Below are positions 1 through 8,621 of a stretch of 64,000 nucleotides of DNA, one piece after another; positions within the stretch are counted from its first letter, which is position 1, and each line of letters begins with the position of its first letter. The notes beneath the pieces are model-generated. The model was not told the origin of the DNA, ran no database searches, and saw nothing but the letters and a program-made list of their open reading frames with translations. The DNA lies in the NCBI GenBank assembly GCA_002070115.1, contig MWCO01000018.1, positions 21,977-85,976 of the forward strand. Reading direction: 5' to 3'. The DNA is from Deltaproteobacteria bacterium ADurb.Bin207 (GTDB lineage Bacteria > Myxococcota_A > Polyangia > Polyangiales > Polyangiaceae). The position numbers and the translations under genes are program-made.

Positions 1-36
1 TGCGCCCAGGTACTACGCCTGCTATGGGAGGCCTTT

Positions 37-513
37 ATGGGAGAGTCCCGTTTCATGGTCTGGTCGAACAGTGGATGGACGGCTTTGGCGCTGGGCTATT
101 TTGTCTTGGCATTGGGGTGTGCGAGCGGCGATGGGGTTCCGACGGCAACCATCGAAAACGGGCTCGACACCTGCATCGTGGAGGCCAGCTATTTGGAGTA
201 TGGGTTCAGCAACCCCATCGGTCCTTCTGGGCGAATGGCGCCCCGTGAGGTCAGGGAAGGAAGTGCTGTTGCGTATGCTGTCGTGATGGCACCCGAGCCC
301 GGAGAGAATTGTGTTGATTTGGCGGGCAAACGAGGTGGTTCGCTTTGGATTACCCATGGAGCATTTGAAGCGAAAGCGGGGGAGCTTACGAGCATTCGCT
401 TTTCGAAGGACACGGCGTCGGAGATCCCTACGGAATGCTCTCCCCAGTATGTTGAAGGGTTGAAACGGTTTTCCAGATTGAAGGATGCGTGTGATCCAAA
501 CGCTGGGAAGTAG
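37..513 (+). CDS. Small secreted lipoprotein, function unknown
   Basis: A 158-residue protein with a hydrophobic N-terminal segment ending in the lipobox-like LALGC (Cys about residue 28), so it is probably exported and lipid-anchored. The rest is soluble and polar, with four further cysteines that could form disulfides in the periplasm. A GGGAGG ribosome site six bases before ATG 37 supports this start; ATG 55 is a second option that keeps the same signal peptide. I do not recognise the family. It is followed after 32 bases by a small membrane-protein gene on the same strand. Confidence 0.7.
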   Translation: MGESRFMVWSNSGWTALALGYFVLALGCASGDGVPTATIENGLDTCIVEASYLEYGFSNPIGPSGRMAPREVREGSAVAYAVVMAPEPGENCVDLAGKRGGSLWITHGAFEAKAGELTSIRFSKDTASEIPTECSPQYVEGLKRFSRLKDACDPNAGK

Positions 514-545
514 CCGATGCGAGAAAATCCAAGGGTCGTTGGCGG

Positions 546-791
546 ATGAGCGTGGGAGGGGGGCCGTTGGCGACCATGCGACAGCTTGTCGTTGACATGG
601 TCGACATGGTGACGGACCCGGATTACCGGTTGAGTTGGGCTCTCAAAGTCGGTGGGGTGGTTGCGTTGGTATGTCTTGCATTGCCGTCGGACCTGCGGGT
701 GCCTGGATATATCGACCTGGTTTTTGTGCTTGGCCTTCTTTGGCGAGAACGGTCTAAGTATCTGGATTTTGTTCACAAAATGGGACAATGA
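546..791 (+). CDS. Small membrane protein, DUF1232-like appearance
   Basis: An 81-residue protein with one or two hydrophobic segments in its second half. The pattern of a charged stretch containing DPDY, then a hydrophobic helix ending in LPSDL, then GYIDLVFVLGLLW resembles YkvA/DUF1232 proteins, which carry a similar P-x-D-L-x-P motif followed by a D-rich helix; the match is by eye and partial. ATG 576 is an alternative start. It directly follows the lipoprotein gene on the same strand. Function unknown. Confidence 0.5.
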   Translation: MSVGGGPLATMRQLVVDMVDMVTDPDYRLSWALKVGGVVALVCLALPSDLRVPGYIDLVFVLGLLWRERSKYLDFVHKMGQ

Positions 792-843
792 CGGTCGACT
801 TTGTGATTGGATGGTTGCCTGATGGGCCGACGGTCGTACGAGT

Positions 844-1098
844 TCATTCTTCTTCTTCGATCCACTTCATCCCGCCAGCGGCGGCGATGGCGGGGGCGCA
901 GGTTTCGCAAAGAACGGGCAATTCTTCTCGGACTTCGTCGCCTCGTGTCCAGAGCAGCAGGCCCTTTCCCGCGGGTTCGCCTTCGATTATTTTTCCGCAG
1001 ACGTCGCAATACAACGGTTCTTTGGGCAGGGAATCGCCTTTGACCGCGGCGATGATCAGGTGTGGGCTTGGGGGAACGGCATTCCTTTGCGACGACAT
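844..1098 (-). CDS. Small zinc-ribbon protein
   Basis: An 84-residue acidic protein with two CxxC pairs, YCDVCG near residue 31 and LCETCAP near residue 64, spaced as in a zinc ribbon, and an acidic C-terminal tail. A metal-binding cytoplasmic protein is likely, but its partner or target is unknown. It is transcribed divergently from the FHA-sigma54 activator with about 120 bases between the two starts. That intergenic stretch argues that the activator starts at 1221 and not at an upstream in-frame codon that would overlap this gene. No clear ribosome site is visible. Confidence 0.65.
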   Translation of the reverse strand: MSSQRNAVPPSPHLIIAAVKGDSLPKEPLYCDVCGKIIEGEPAGKGLLLWTRGDEVREELPVLCETCAPAIAAAGGMKWIEEEE

Positions 1099-1220
1099 CG
1101 AAAAGGAACTCTAGCGCAGATTGCCTGAGCGGGGGTACGCTGCTGAACGTACCGAAAGCCGTTTCTCGTAGGGTCGGTCCGCTGCGCGGATGGGCCGTTC
1201 GATACACAAGGTCACGTTTC

Positions 1221-3062
1221 ATGCCTACGCTGCGAACTTATCTGCCCAAAGGACAACCTCGACTTCATAGTGTCAACAAACCCATCACGACGATCGGAAG
1301 CTCTCCGAGCAACGATATTGTCGTGCAAGCCGATGGGGTTGCGGAAGCGCACGCACAGATCATCTTTGATGGGCGATTTTTCAACCTCGAAGAGGTCGAT
1401 CGTGCTGCCGACATTCAAATCAACGGAAAAAAGAAGCGTCGTGCCAGGCTAAGCCACAACGACCGAATCCACCTTGGTTCCGCGGAGATCGCGTTTAGCT
1501 TGCTGGGAGATCCTTCGTTTGTTCTCGCCACAGAGCAGGAAACCTCCTCTAATACAACGGACATAGCTGGTCTAGAGCAACTCAATGCGTTTAGCGAGCG
1601 TTTGATGCAACGGGGGAGCGTCGACGAATTGCTGACGGATCTTCTCGATGCGGTAGTGGAAATCAGTGGGGCCCATCGTGGTGCGGTTTTGTTGGTGGAG
1701 CCGGGAGAACCTTCGGATACGGAGCGTCGGGTTTCGGTTCGTGCCGTACGCAATGTACGTCGCGACATCATTGCGGATGCCTCGGGAGGTATTTCTGATT
1801 CGATTGTGCGCAAGGTCATCACCACGGGGATGCCGGTGATTGTGAGCGATGCCCTGGCGGACCAGCAGTTTGGGAAAAGCGAGAGCGTCCTTGCTCTCAA
1901 GCTATCGAGTGTGATGTGTGTGCCGATGCTTGCTCAAGGCGAATCTTTGGGAGCGTTGTACGTGGGCAATGATCACGTCAAACAGTTGTTTGATCGAAGT
2001 CAACTTGACCTTCTCACGGTATTTGCGGCGCAAGCGTCGCTCATTTTGCAGAACGCCATGTTGTTGTCGAGCTTGCGGGCAGACAAAGAAAAGCTTCAGG
2101 AAGAGCTTTCGGACATGCGCTTCGGCGAGATCATTGGCGCTTGCGATTCCATGCTCGAGGTGTTTCGCAAACTTCAAAAAGTAGCGTCCACGGACATCAG
2201 TGTCCTCATCACGGGAGAAACGGGAACGGGCAAGGAACTCATCGCTCGGGAGATTCATCGTCGTAGTCCGCGGGTACGAGGTCCTTTCGTGACCATCAAC
2301 TGCGGAGCCATCCCTGAAAATCTGATCGAAAGCGAATTGTTTGGTCATGTCCGCGGGGCTTTCACCGGTGCGGTGGCTAGTCGTCCGGGAAAGTTCCAAG
2401 TCGCGGACAAGGGAACGCTATTTCTCGATGAAATTGGCGAGCTTCCTCTCAATCTGCAAGTCAAGTTATTGCGCGCGTTGCAAGAGCACGTCGTGTATCG
2501 GGTTGGTGATAGCCGCCCCGAGAAAGTCGACATTCGTATCGTAGCTGCCACCAATCGTAACTTGGATGAAGAAATCCGCGAAAATCGGTTCCGTGAGGAC
2601 TTGTACTATCGCTTGAACGTGGTCAATCTTTGGCTTCCGCCGCTGCGGGCTCGGGGTGAGGACGTGGTGTTGATAGCGCGTGCTCTTCTTTCGAAGTACG
2701 CGGATGAACTCAATAGCTCTGTTCGTGGTTTTGCTCCCGATGCGCTGACGGCCATCAAACGATATGCGTGGCCGGGCAATGTGCGCCAACTCGAAAACCG
2801 AATCAAAAAGGCGTTGGTGCTATGCGATCACAATTTGCTCACGGCTGATGATTTGGATCTCGTTCGTGAGGAGCAATCCCCAATTCTTCCGCTAGAGCGA
2901 GCGAAAGAGGAGTTTCAACATCGTTACGTACGAGAAGTCCTCGAGCGAAACAATGGCAACAGGACCCAGACCGCCCGTGACCTGGGAGTCGATCCGAGAA
3001 CCATTTTTCGATACCTGGAGCGTGAGCAAAATCCGATTCCCAGTGGTGGAGGCAAGGGCTGA
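1221..3062 (+). CDS. Sigma54-dependent activator with FHA and GAF domains
   Basis: A 613-residue enhancer-binding protein. Order: FHA-like domain (about 15-95), GAF domain (about 120-280), AAA+ sigma54-interaction domain (about 302-530) and a Fis-type helix-turn-helix at the C-terminus (around 575-605). Visible motifs are Walker A GETGTGKE (332-339), the sigma54-contacting GAFTGA loop (379-384) and Walker B LFLDEIGE. FHA-type activators are typical of Myxococcota and are usually tuned by Ser/Thr kinases. The FHA lacks the usual phosphothreonine-binding residues: the GR motif is G-S (S27) and the S-R pair is A-E (41-42), while His44 remains. An in-frame extension to 1062 exists but would overlap the zinc-ribbon gene. 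Targets are unknown; lolA lies downstream. Confidence 0.93.
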   Translation: MPTLRTYLPKGQPRLHSVNKPITTIGSSPSNDIVVQADGVAEAHAQIIFDGRFFNLEEVDRAADIQINGKKKRRARLSHNDRIHLGSAEIAFSLLGDPSFVLATEQETSSNTTDIAGLEQLNAFSERLMQRGSVDELLTDLLDAVVEISGAHRGAVLLVEPGEPSDTERRVSVRAVRNVRRDIIADASGGISDSIVRKVITTGMPVIVSDALADQQFGKSESVLALKLSSVMCVPMLAQGESLGALYVGNDHVKQLFDRSQLDLLTVFAAQASLILQNAMLLSSLRADKEKLQEELSDMRFGEIIGACDSMLEVFRKLQKVASTDISVLITGETGTGKELIAREIHRRSPRVRGPFVTINCGAIPENLIESELFGHVRGAFTGAVASRPGKFQVADKGTLFLDEIGELPLNLQVKLLRALQEHVVYRVGDSRPEKVDIRIVAATNRNLDEEIRENRFREDLYYRLNVVNLWLPPLRARGEDVVLIARALLSKYADELNSSVRGFAPDALTAIKRYAWPGNVRQLENRIKKALVLCDHNLLTADDLDLVREEQSPILPLERAKEEFQHRYVREVLERNNGNRTQTARDLGVDPRTIFRYLEREQNPIPSGGGKG

Positions 3063-3194
3063 GGTGAACCGGTGTTGGGGGACGACTGGTGTGGGTGGTG
3101 CTGCTCGAGATGGGAGTGCCGCCCCGTCGTGCTTCATTCCCATATTGATAGGAATTGACAGAGGAGCGTCGCAGGGGGAGGGGATTTTTTTAGT

Positions 3195-3230
3195 ATGATA
3201 TGCGTGATTATTTTCGATCACGTATATCAT
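3195..3230. promoter_or_regulatory. Near-perfect 14-bp inverted repeat upstream of lolA
   Basis: ATGATATGCGTGAT (3195-3208) and ATCACGTATATCAT (3217-3230) are reverse complements except at one position, separated by 8 bases. It sits in an AT-rich patch of the 320-base space between the sigma54 activator and lolA. No T-run follows on either strand, so it is not an ordinary terminator. A dimeric-repressor operator is the simplest reading. The rest of 3063-3385 shows no convincing gene. Confidence 0.55.
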
Positions 3231-3385
3231 GAAATTTATGAACACAGGCTTATTCGAGGCTGGATGTTGGTTTTGGGTGGAGAGAATCGAAGACGTCGAG
3301 GATGGGGTTGCATCGACGGGCGGTCCCATCCGTCGAACGCTCCAGGTGAAAGGAAAGCGATTGTCAACCGTTGCTTACGAGAGCC

Positions 3386-4078
3386 ATGAGAATCTGGACA
3401 AGAGCCCCCATCCTGTTTTCTTTGACGATATCGTTGTTGTGTGCGGTTCCTTTGGCGCATGAGGCGCGAGCGGAGGTAGCTGCCCATTCGGCTATGGACG
3501 CGAATGCGATAGCCACTCGCGTTCAAGCTTTTTACGACGGAACTCGAACGTATCAGGCGCGTTTCGAGCAGGTGTATCATATCGAGGCGTACAATCGAAA
3601 GAAGCGTTCGGCGGGGCAGGTCATCTTTCAACGACCCGGTCGGATGAGTTGGAAGTACGACGAGCCGAATGGCAATCGCGTGGTATCCGATGGGCAGAAT
3701 CTGACGATTTACGAGAGGGATAAGTCGCAGGTGGTCGAGCAGCCTCTTGGAACGTCGCAGTATCCGGCGGTGCTTTCGTTCTTGGTGGGAAAAGGCAACC
3801 TTCGCGAAATGTTTCATCTGCGAAAGCTCGATGAGAAGCGGATGAATTTCGAAGGGGGATGGGTTCTGGAAGGAACGCCTAAACAAGCCACGTCCGCGTA
3901 TTCGAAAGTCATCATGTACATCGACGCCGAGACGGCGCAGGTACGTCGGATGCTCGTCATCGATGCCCAGCGCAACAGAAATTTGTTTACCTTTTCGAAT
4001 CCGACGGTGAATACGGCCGTTCCGACGGGTGCCTTCGTGTTCAAGCCGCCGCCTGGAACCCAAGTGGTTCGGCCATAG
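3386..4078 (+). CDS. lolA: Outer-membrane lipoprotein carrier protein LolA
   Basis: A 230-residue periplasmic chaperone that would accept lipoproteins released by LolCDE and carry them across the periplasm to the outer membrane. Residues 1 to about 27 form a signal peptide. The LolA signature follows: F-x-Q in YQARFEQVY, then GQVIFQRPGRMSWKY and VVSDGQNLTIYERD, which build the open beta-barrel that holds lipid chains. Length is normal for LolA. ATG 3386 gives a clean signal peptide; a TTG at 3371 would add five residues. This window encodes many lipoproteins, which fits the need for a carrier. An unusual palindrome lies about 155 bases upstream. Confidence 0.88.
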   Translation: MRIWTRAPILFSLTISLLCAVPLAHEARAEVAAHSAMDANAIATRVQAFYDGTRTYQARFEQVYHIEAYNRKKRSAGQVIFQRPGRMSWKYDEPNGNRVVSDGQNLTIYERDKSQVVEQPLGTSQYPAVLSFLVGKGNLREMFHLRKLDEKRMNFEGGWVLEGTPKQATSAYSKVIMYIDAETAQVRRMLVIDAQRNRNLFTFSNPTVNTAVPTGAFVFKPPPGTQVVRP

Positions 4079-4462
4079 GTTTGTCCAGCATAGTCGCGAA
4101 CCGTTCCTTCAGTAGACGTTGTCACGAAGGAGAGCATGAGCGCCCGCTCGGAGTTTCACGACCATGGGTGGGGTTGCGCACGATGGTGGTTGTCGAAGGC
4201 TTGGTTCCGTCGAGCCGATGGCTCGTTGCTTCGATGCAAGACAGCCCGGCGCCTTGTGCTGGGAAATGGAGAAGCGGATAGGAGGACAGTAGAAGGTGGG
4301 GCGGAGGGGATTGAGGGGCCCGGGGATATTGCGGGAGGCTGGTTCGCTGGTAGGTGTGTTGGCTGGGATAACCTTGGATCTTACTATCGGCGGTGGTGTT
4401 GGGGCGGACCAACGAGTAGCGTGGTAGGTGCCGATGATCGTTGGATTTGGATGATCTGATTG
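4079..4462. other. Intergenic stretch without a convincing gene
   Basis: A 384-base gap between lolA and the FadL operon. A frame at 4136-4459 has a good GAAGGAG site, but its Trp- and Arg-rich translation resembles nothing I know. A possible promoter for the downstream operon lies at 4359-4387. Nothing else is seen. Confidence 0.5.
4359..4387 (+). promoter_or_regulatory. Possible sigma70-type promoter for the FadL operon
   Basis: TTGGCT (4359-4364) and TACTAT (4382-4387) are 17 bases apart and about 75 bases before the first start codon of the operon. The match to TTGACA/TATAAT is moderate (4 of 6 at -10). Confidence 0.3.
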
Positions 4463-5800
4463 ATGTTCCGTGGGTTCATTGGAGTAGTGCTGACCGTATT
4501 GGTGCTGGGCGTTTCGTTCGCGGCGAGCGCCAGTGGATTTGATTTATTCGGCGTTCAAGCGCAGGGCATCGCGGAGGTATCGGCACGAACGGCAGCGGCG
4601 AGGGATGGTTCCGCGAGTTATTACAATCCAGGGGGGCTTGCGTTGGGGCAAGGCTACGAGGTTGATTTGTCCGCGCTGGGGGTGATGAGTCAACTCGAGG
4701 TTCAGGATCGAAGTTATGCCATCGACGAACCCTGGGGAGCGACGGTTACGGTGGCCGCTGCCGTTCCGTTACAAGGCCCTTTGGCAAATCGAATTCGGCT
4801 TGGTCTTGCGCTTCAAGGATTTGGCAACACCCTGATGAAGTTGAAGCTTCGGGAGGCATCGAGGCCGTTTTTCCCTTACTACGACAATCGAACGCAAAGG
4901 CTCGTGGTGATTCCCGCGCTTTCGGTTCGTCTGGCGGAAGGCGTTGGGCTGGGGCTGGGGATCAACACGCTAGCGGGAATGCAGGGACCGATCGACGTAC
5001 GGGAAGGTCAAAGCCGGATGATGGAAGCACGTGTCGTGCAGGAGGCGGGCACGGTGGCGCGATGGATTGTTGGCGTTCAGGTCGAGGCGATGGAAGCTTT
5101 GCATCTTGGCATGACGTTTCGCCAGAGTTTTGGTGTTCCGCTTTCGATAACGACGACCGCGGATGTGGCGGGGATTCCTCTTGTCGTCGATATATCTTCT
5201 GCCGAAGCGCTGTTCGATCCGATGATGGTCGTGCTAGGGGCGAAGGTTGAGCCTTCTGCCGACGCATCGATGGAGTTGGACATTGCGTATCATGGGTGGT
5301 CTCGGTGGAAGGGGCCTTGGTTGGGGTTGGATACGACTGTATCTGCGCTGTCGATCTCGGGCAAACTGCCGGAAGGCCTTTTCCGGGATACGATGAGTGT
5401 AAGGGGCGCGGTGGCGTGGACGGTAGAAAGGGCTTCCGAGCGAATCACTTCGCTGCATGGTGGGCTTGGGTATGAGACATCGATGCTTGATCGCGGTGAG
5501 CAGCAAGGTCGGACCAATCTCGTGGACGGTGCGAAGGTGATGGTTGGGGCTGGAGTGACGGTGTTGTTTCCGCGTGTGCTGGGGCAGGGATTTCGTGCGG
5601 AAATAGGGATGCAGATGCATCAGGTCGGGTTGTATCGGCAGGAAAAAATCGCTTGCACGAGGCTGCCTTGTCCGGCGGGGACCGTGTTCGGAAGCGATGC
5701 CACGGCACCGGATACGGACATAACGAATCCCGGATATCCGGTTCTCACGGGTGGAGGAAGGGTGTTTGTGGGAACGGTGGGGATGGGAGTCGACCTATGA
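4463..5800 (+). CDS. FadL/OmpP1/TodX-family outer-membrane transport protein (first copy)
   Basis: A 445-residue exported beta-barrel candidate. The signal peptide ends near ASASG, after which comes GFDLFGVQAQG and the family hallmark RTAAARDGSASYYNPGGLA, the N-terminal hatch of FadL-type channels for hydrophobic compounds. The remainder alternates short polar turns with amphipathic strands and ends in a strand (VGMGVDL). A Cys pair near the C-terminus (CTRLPC) could be an extracellular disulfide. ATG 4463 is preferred over an in-frame TTG three bases earlier. The stop overlaps the next start as ATGA, so the two barrels are translationally coupled. Substrate is unknown. Confidence 0.82.
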   Translation: MFRGFIGVVLTVLVLGVSFAASASGFDLFGVQAQGIAEVSARTAAARDGSASYYNPGGLALGQGYEVDLSALGVMSQLEVQDRSYAIDEPWGATVTVAAAVPLQGPLANRIRLGLALQGFGNTLMKLKLREASRPFFPYYDNRTQRLVVIPALSVRLAEGVGLGLGINTLAGMQGPIDVREGQSRMMEARVVQEAGTVARWIVGVQVEAMEALHLGMTFRQSFGVPLSITTTADVAGIPLVVDISSAEALFDPMMVVLGAKVEPSADASMELDIAYHGWSRWKGPWLGLDTTVSALSISGKLPEGLFRDTMSVRGAVAWTVERASERITSLHGGLGYETSMLDRGEQQGRTNLVDGAKVMVGAGVTVLFPRVLGQGFRAEIGMQMHQVGLYRQEKIACTRLPCPAGTVFGSDATAPDTDITNPGYPVLTGGGRVFVGTVGMGVDL

Positions 5801-7074
5801 GACTGGGTGGGCTCATAGTCGTTGGTTTGTCGATGATGACGATGGCTCGTCCCGCGGCGGCGACGGCTGGGTATTTGTTCGGATGGGGGCCGAGGGATAT
5901 CTCATTGGCGCAATCCGATGTTGCGGATGCGGCGTCGGTGGCGGCGGCTTGGGTCAATCCTTCGTTGGCGTGGGAGCCGGGGGCACGTATGGCGGTGGGC
6001 TATGTTTACGGATGGACGGCGTTGGAGTGGAATGGGGAACGCGTGAAGTTGCGTGATATCGCGGGAACGCAGGTTGGGTTTCAACTTGGGGGCGAGCTGG
6101 GTTCGGACATTGCTTTGGGTGGTGCGGTAGTGATGCACATACCCGATCGATCGTTGGCGCGGGTATCCTTTTTGCCCGGAACGGAGCCCGTCTTTTTCCG
6201 ATTCGATCCTGCTTCACAGCGCACGACTATGGATGCGGTATTGGCATTGCGTTTGGGTTGGTTGTCGATCGGTGTGGGAGGGGAAGTGTTTGTATCAGCG
6301 CAAGGCGATGTGGATTTCGTGTTGGGACAAGATGCCAACGGCACGTATGCGGATGGTGAGGCGCAGGTAACGTTGGCGTACGATGTGACGTGGCTGGCGG
6401 GACTGACGATGGACTTGGGGGCGGCGAAGCTCGGTTTGCGCTATCGAGGCGCGCAAGCGTTGGATGTGGATTTGTCGACGCTTGCCACGGTGGATGTGCA
6501 GGGCAATCCTCTCAACGGTACGACGAAAGTGCGGATAGTTGGGCGAAGTGGTTATGTACCTGCGACGGTGGATTTGGGAGCGAGTTGGACGGTGGGGGCG
6601 GTGGGGCATGTGATGACATCGTTGCAGTACGCGCGGTGGAGTGATGCTCCCAGTCCAGTGGCGGCCTTGTCGATGGATGTTGATTTGGGGTTATCTCCGG
6701 GGTTGCGGCAAGGCTCGTTCGTGATGCCTGGCTTTCGGGATACGGTATCTCCACGGGTAGGGATGGAGATGGAACCTTGGGGAGAAGAGGCGGTAGCTTT
6801 GCGTGCGGGTTATCAGTACTCGCCCTCTCCGGTTCGCGTTTCTCGCGGCTTTGCATCTCCGATGGACGCGTCGACGCATGGGTTTGCGTTAGGGGCAGGG
6901 GTGGATTGCGGAAGGGTGTGGGGGGTCGATATTCGTTCGGATGCGGCATGGCAATGGTTGATGCTCGAGCGACGGACTCTCGACAAACCTGGAGATGCGC
7001 TTCCGTTTTCGCATTCCGAGGTGAGCGGGTCGGTGAAGCTGATGAGTGTATCGGTACAAGGGGGGTGGCTATGA
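5797..7074 (+). CDS. FadL/OmpP1-like outer-membrane protein (second copy)
   Basis: A 425-residue protein with a signal peptide ending near PAAA/TAGY and a predicted outer-membrane barrel. Its early region LFGWGPRDISLAQSDVA...AAWVNPSLAW corresponds to the hatch and N-P-x-x-L motif of the FadL family but is more diverged than in the upstream copy. Start ATG 5797 overlaps the upstream stop by four bases; a longer in-frame extension inside the previous gene is less likely. The stop again overlaps the next start as ATGA. Two different barrels coupled with a lipoprotein suggest one surface complex for a hydrophobic or glycan ligand (inference). Confidence 0.75.
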   Translation: MRLGGLIVVGLSMMTMARPAAATAGYLFGWGPRDISLAQSDVADAASVAAAWVNPSLAWEPGARMAVGYVYGWTALEWNGERVKLRDIAGTQVGFQLGGELGSDIALGGAVVMHIPDRSLARVSFLPGTEPVFFRFDPASQRTTMDAVLALRLGWLSIGVGGEVFVSAQGDVDFVLGQDANGTYADGEAQVTLAYDVTWLAGLTMDLGAAKLGLRYRGAQALDVDLSTLATVDVQGNPLNGTTKVRIVGRSGYVPATVDLGASWTVGAVGHVMTSLQYARWSDAPSPVAALSMDVDLGLSPGLRQGSFVMPGFRDTVSPRVGMEMEPWGEEAVALRAGYQYSPSPVRVSRGFASPMDASTHGFALGAGVDCGRVWGVDIRSDAAWQWLMLERRTLDKPGDALPFSHSEVSGSVKLMSVSVQGGWL

Positions 7075-8498
7075 AGCGTTGGGTAGGTATGCTCTTCGTA
7101 GGCTTATCGCTTGCTTGTGGACTACTCGTACCTGAGGATCTGACCGAAAGCGCGCGTCGTGATGAATACAGCGGGTTTGTGGAGGGTGGGGCCATTCAGG
7201 TGTGTTTCGATGGGGTGCCGCTGATATCACCCGCGTTGGCGAAAGAGGGACCGTTATCGATTTGCATGGACAGGCAAGGGGATGAGCGTCGTTGTGGACC
7301 TGGTGCGGGGTGCGGCAGCGGGGAGCGCTGTATTTGTGGTTTGTGTTCGACGAGGCCTTGTCGGAGCGCGACGGAGTGTGAAGGGGGCGAGGTGTGCCAA
7401 AGCAATCGTTGTACGAAGTCGTGTGGAGACAATCGCAAGTGTGGTGAAGGGGAGAGATGTGAAGCGGGAGCTTGTGTTCGCCCGTGCATGTCGCATGGTC
7501 AATGTGCTCATGGGGAACGGTGCAGCACGTTCGATGGTACGTGTGTGGTGAAGTTATGTGGTGAGCAAGTGGGCTGTGGGGGGAGTGAGGTTTGCGTGGC
7601 GCGGCAAGTGGTGGCTGACGTGCGGGAGCCGACTGTGGTGTCTTTCGACGAAGGGAAGGTAGCGTATGTCGAAGTGCGTGGAGGACCAGCGTATCCGAAT
7701 GCTTGCGCGGTCTATCGTGTACGTGTGCAAGAGATGAACCGTTGGGTCATCGAGCCATCGACGCCGGTATTGGTGCCGCGGGAAGGTGATGGGGGATGCC
7801 TTGGGGGACCTTCGGTGCTGCGAGGGGGAGGCGGCGTCGTGATGGTGGCGTCGCGGGGAGATGGCAGTGGCATTGTGAAGGCGACATCGCGGGATGGGGT
7901 AAATTTCGATAGTGACGCAGGGGTGATGTTGGAGCCGGCGTTGCAGTGGGAGCGGGGGTGGGTGGGGGCACCGGCCTTGGTGGCGTGGCGGGGCAAGTGG
8001 TTGATGTTGTACGAGGCAGGACGAGGAGCAGGAATTGGGATTGCCAACGTTAGTGAGTCCGGAGTGGTACGCCATTCGAACGAACCTTGGTTGGTGCCTT
8101 CGCATTTCGAGGATCCGTCGGTATGGCGGGATGTGCAACGTATTGGTTCGCCGTATGGGATCGAGCGAGAGGGCAAGCTTTGGGTATACTTGACGGTGCG
8201 GGGAGTCGAGGGATTGGATGCGGTGTCACGGCAGGGGCAGCGATACGCTGCAGATAGCAATGATTCCATTGGGTTGGCGGTGAGTCGAGACGGAAAGCAT
8301 ACCGAGGTATTTCTCGCAGGGCCGGTGTTTGCTCGGCGCACGAACTTGCGAGCCTACTTAGGGGAAGCAGAGCCGTCGGTAGTGTTTTCGAAAAGCGGGT
8401 CATGGTTGGTGTTTGCGTCATCGGATGCGAGCGGGGAGGCAAGGGTAGGATTGGGGTATGCGTCGACGTTTCCTCGAAATGGAGAGAAAGGGAAATGA
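7071..8498 (+). CDS. Lipoprotein with Cys-rich repeats and GH43/GH32-like propeller domain
   Basis: A 475-residue lipoprotein: signal peptide ending in the lipobox LSLAC (Cys16). Residues about 60-185 hold a chain of short Cys-rich repeats (C-x-x-G-E-x-C type, for example GGEVCQSNRC and CGEGERCEAGAC), common in myxobacterial surface proteins. Residues about 200-470 look like the five-bladed propeller of glycosidase families 32/43/68, with repeats such as SRDGVNFD, GAPALVAWRGKWLMLY and EDPSVW. I cannot confirm the three catalytic acids, so it may be a binding module and not an enzyme. Start ATG 7071 overlaps the preceding stop, completing a three-gene coupled operon. Confidence 0.75.
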   Translation: MKRWVGMLFVGLSLACGLLVPEDLTESARRDEYSGFVEGGAIQVCFDGVPLISPALAKEGPLSICMDRQGDERRCGPGAGCGSGERCICGLCSTRPCRSATECEGGEVCQSNRCTKSCGDNRKCGEGERCEAGACVRPCMSHGQCAHGERCSTFDGTCVVKLCGEQVGCGGSEVCVARQVVADVREPTVVSFDEGKVAYVEVRGGPAYPNACAVYRVRVQEMNRWVIEPSTPVLVPREGDGGCLGGPSVLRGGGGVVMVASRGDGSGIVKATSRDGVNFDSDAGVMLEPALQWERGWVGAPALVAWRGKWLMLYEAGRGAGIGIANVSESGVVRHSNEPWLVPSHFEDPSVWRDVQRIGSPYGIEREGKLWVYLTVRGVEGLDAVSRQGQRYAADSNDSIGLAVSRDGKHTEVFLAGPVFARRTNLRAYLGEAEPSVVFSKSGSWLVFASSDASGEARVGLGYASTFPRNGEKGK

Positions 8499-8621
8499 AT
8501 CGTCGGTCTTCGAACCGTGGATGAGTTCCGAAGGCGGGCGTGGAGACTGAAAAGATGTGCTACAGCTAACGCGTGCGGTTGTGAAACCATTCGAAGTGAA
8601 TAACGTATTGAACGAACAATC

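Noticed and set aside
1062..1220. N-terminal extension of the FHA activator
   Set aside because: Would overlap the zinc-ribbon gene and adds no domain; ATG 1221 starts right before the FHA.
3236..4063. Long minus-strand open frame (275 codons) opposite lolA
   Set aside because: Arg/His-rich text with no family resemblance; lies wholly antisense to a recognisable gene.
4136..4459. Plus-strand frame of 107 codons with a good GAAGGAG site
   Set aside because: Trp- and Arg-rich translation without protein-like pattern; kept only as a note for the gap.
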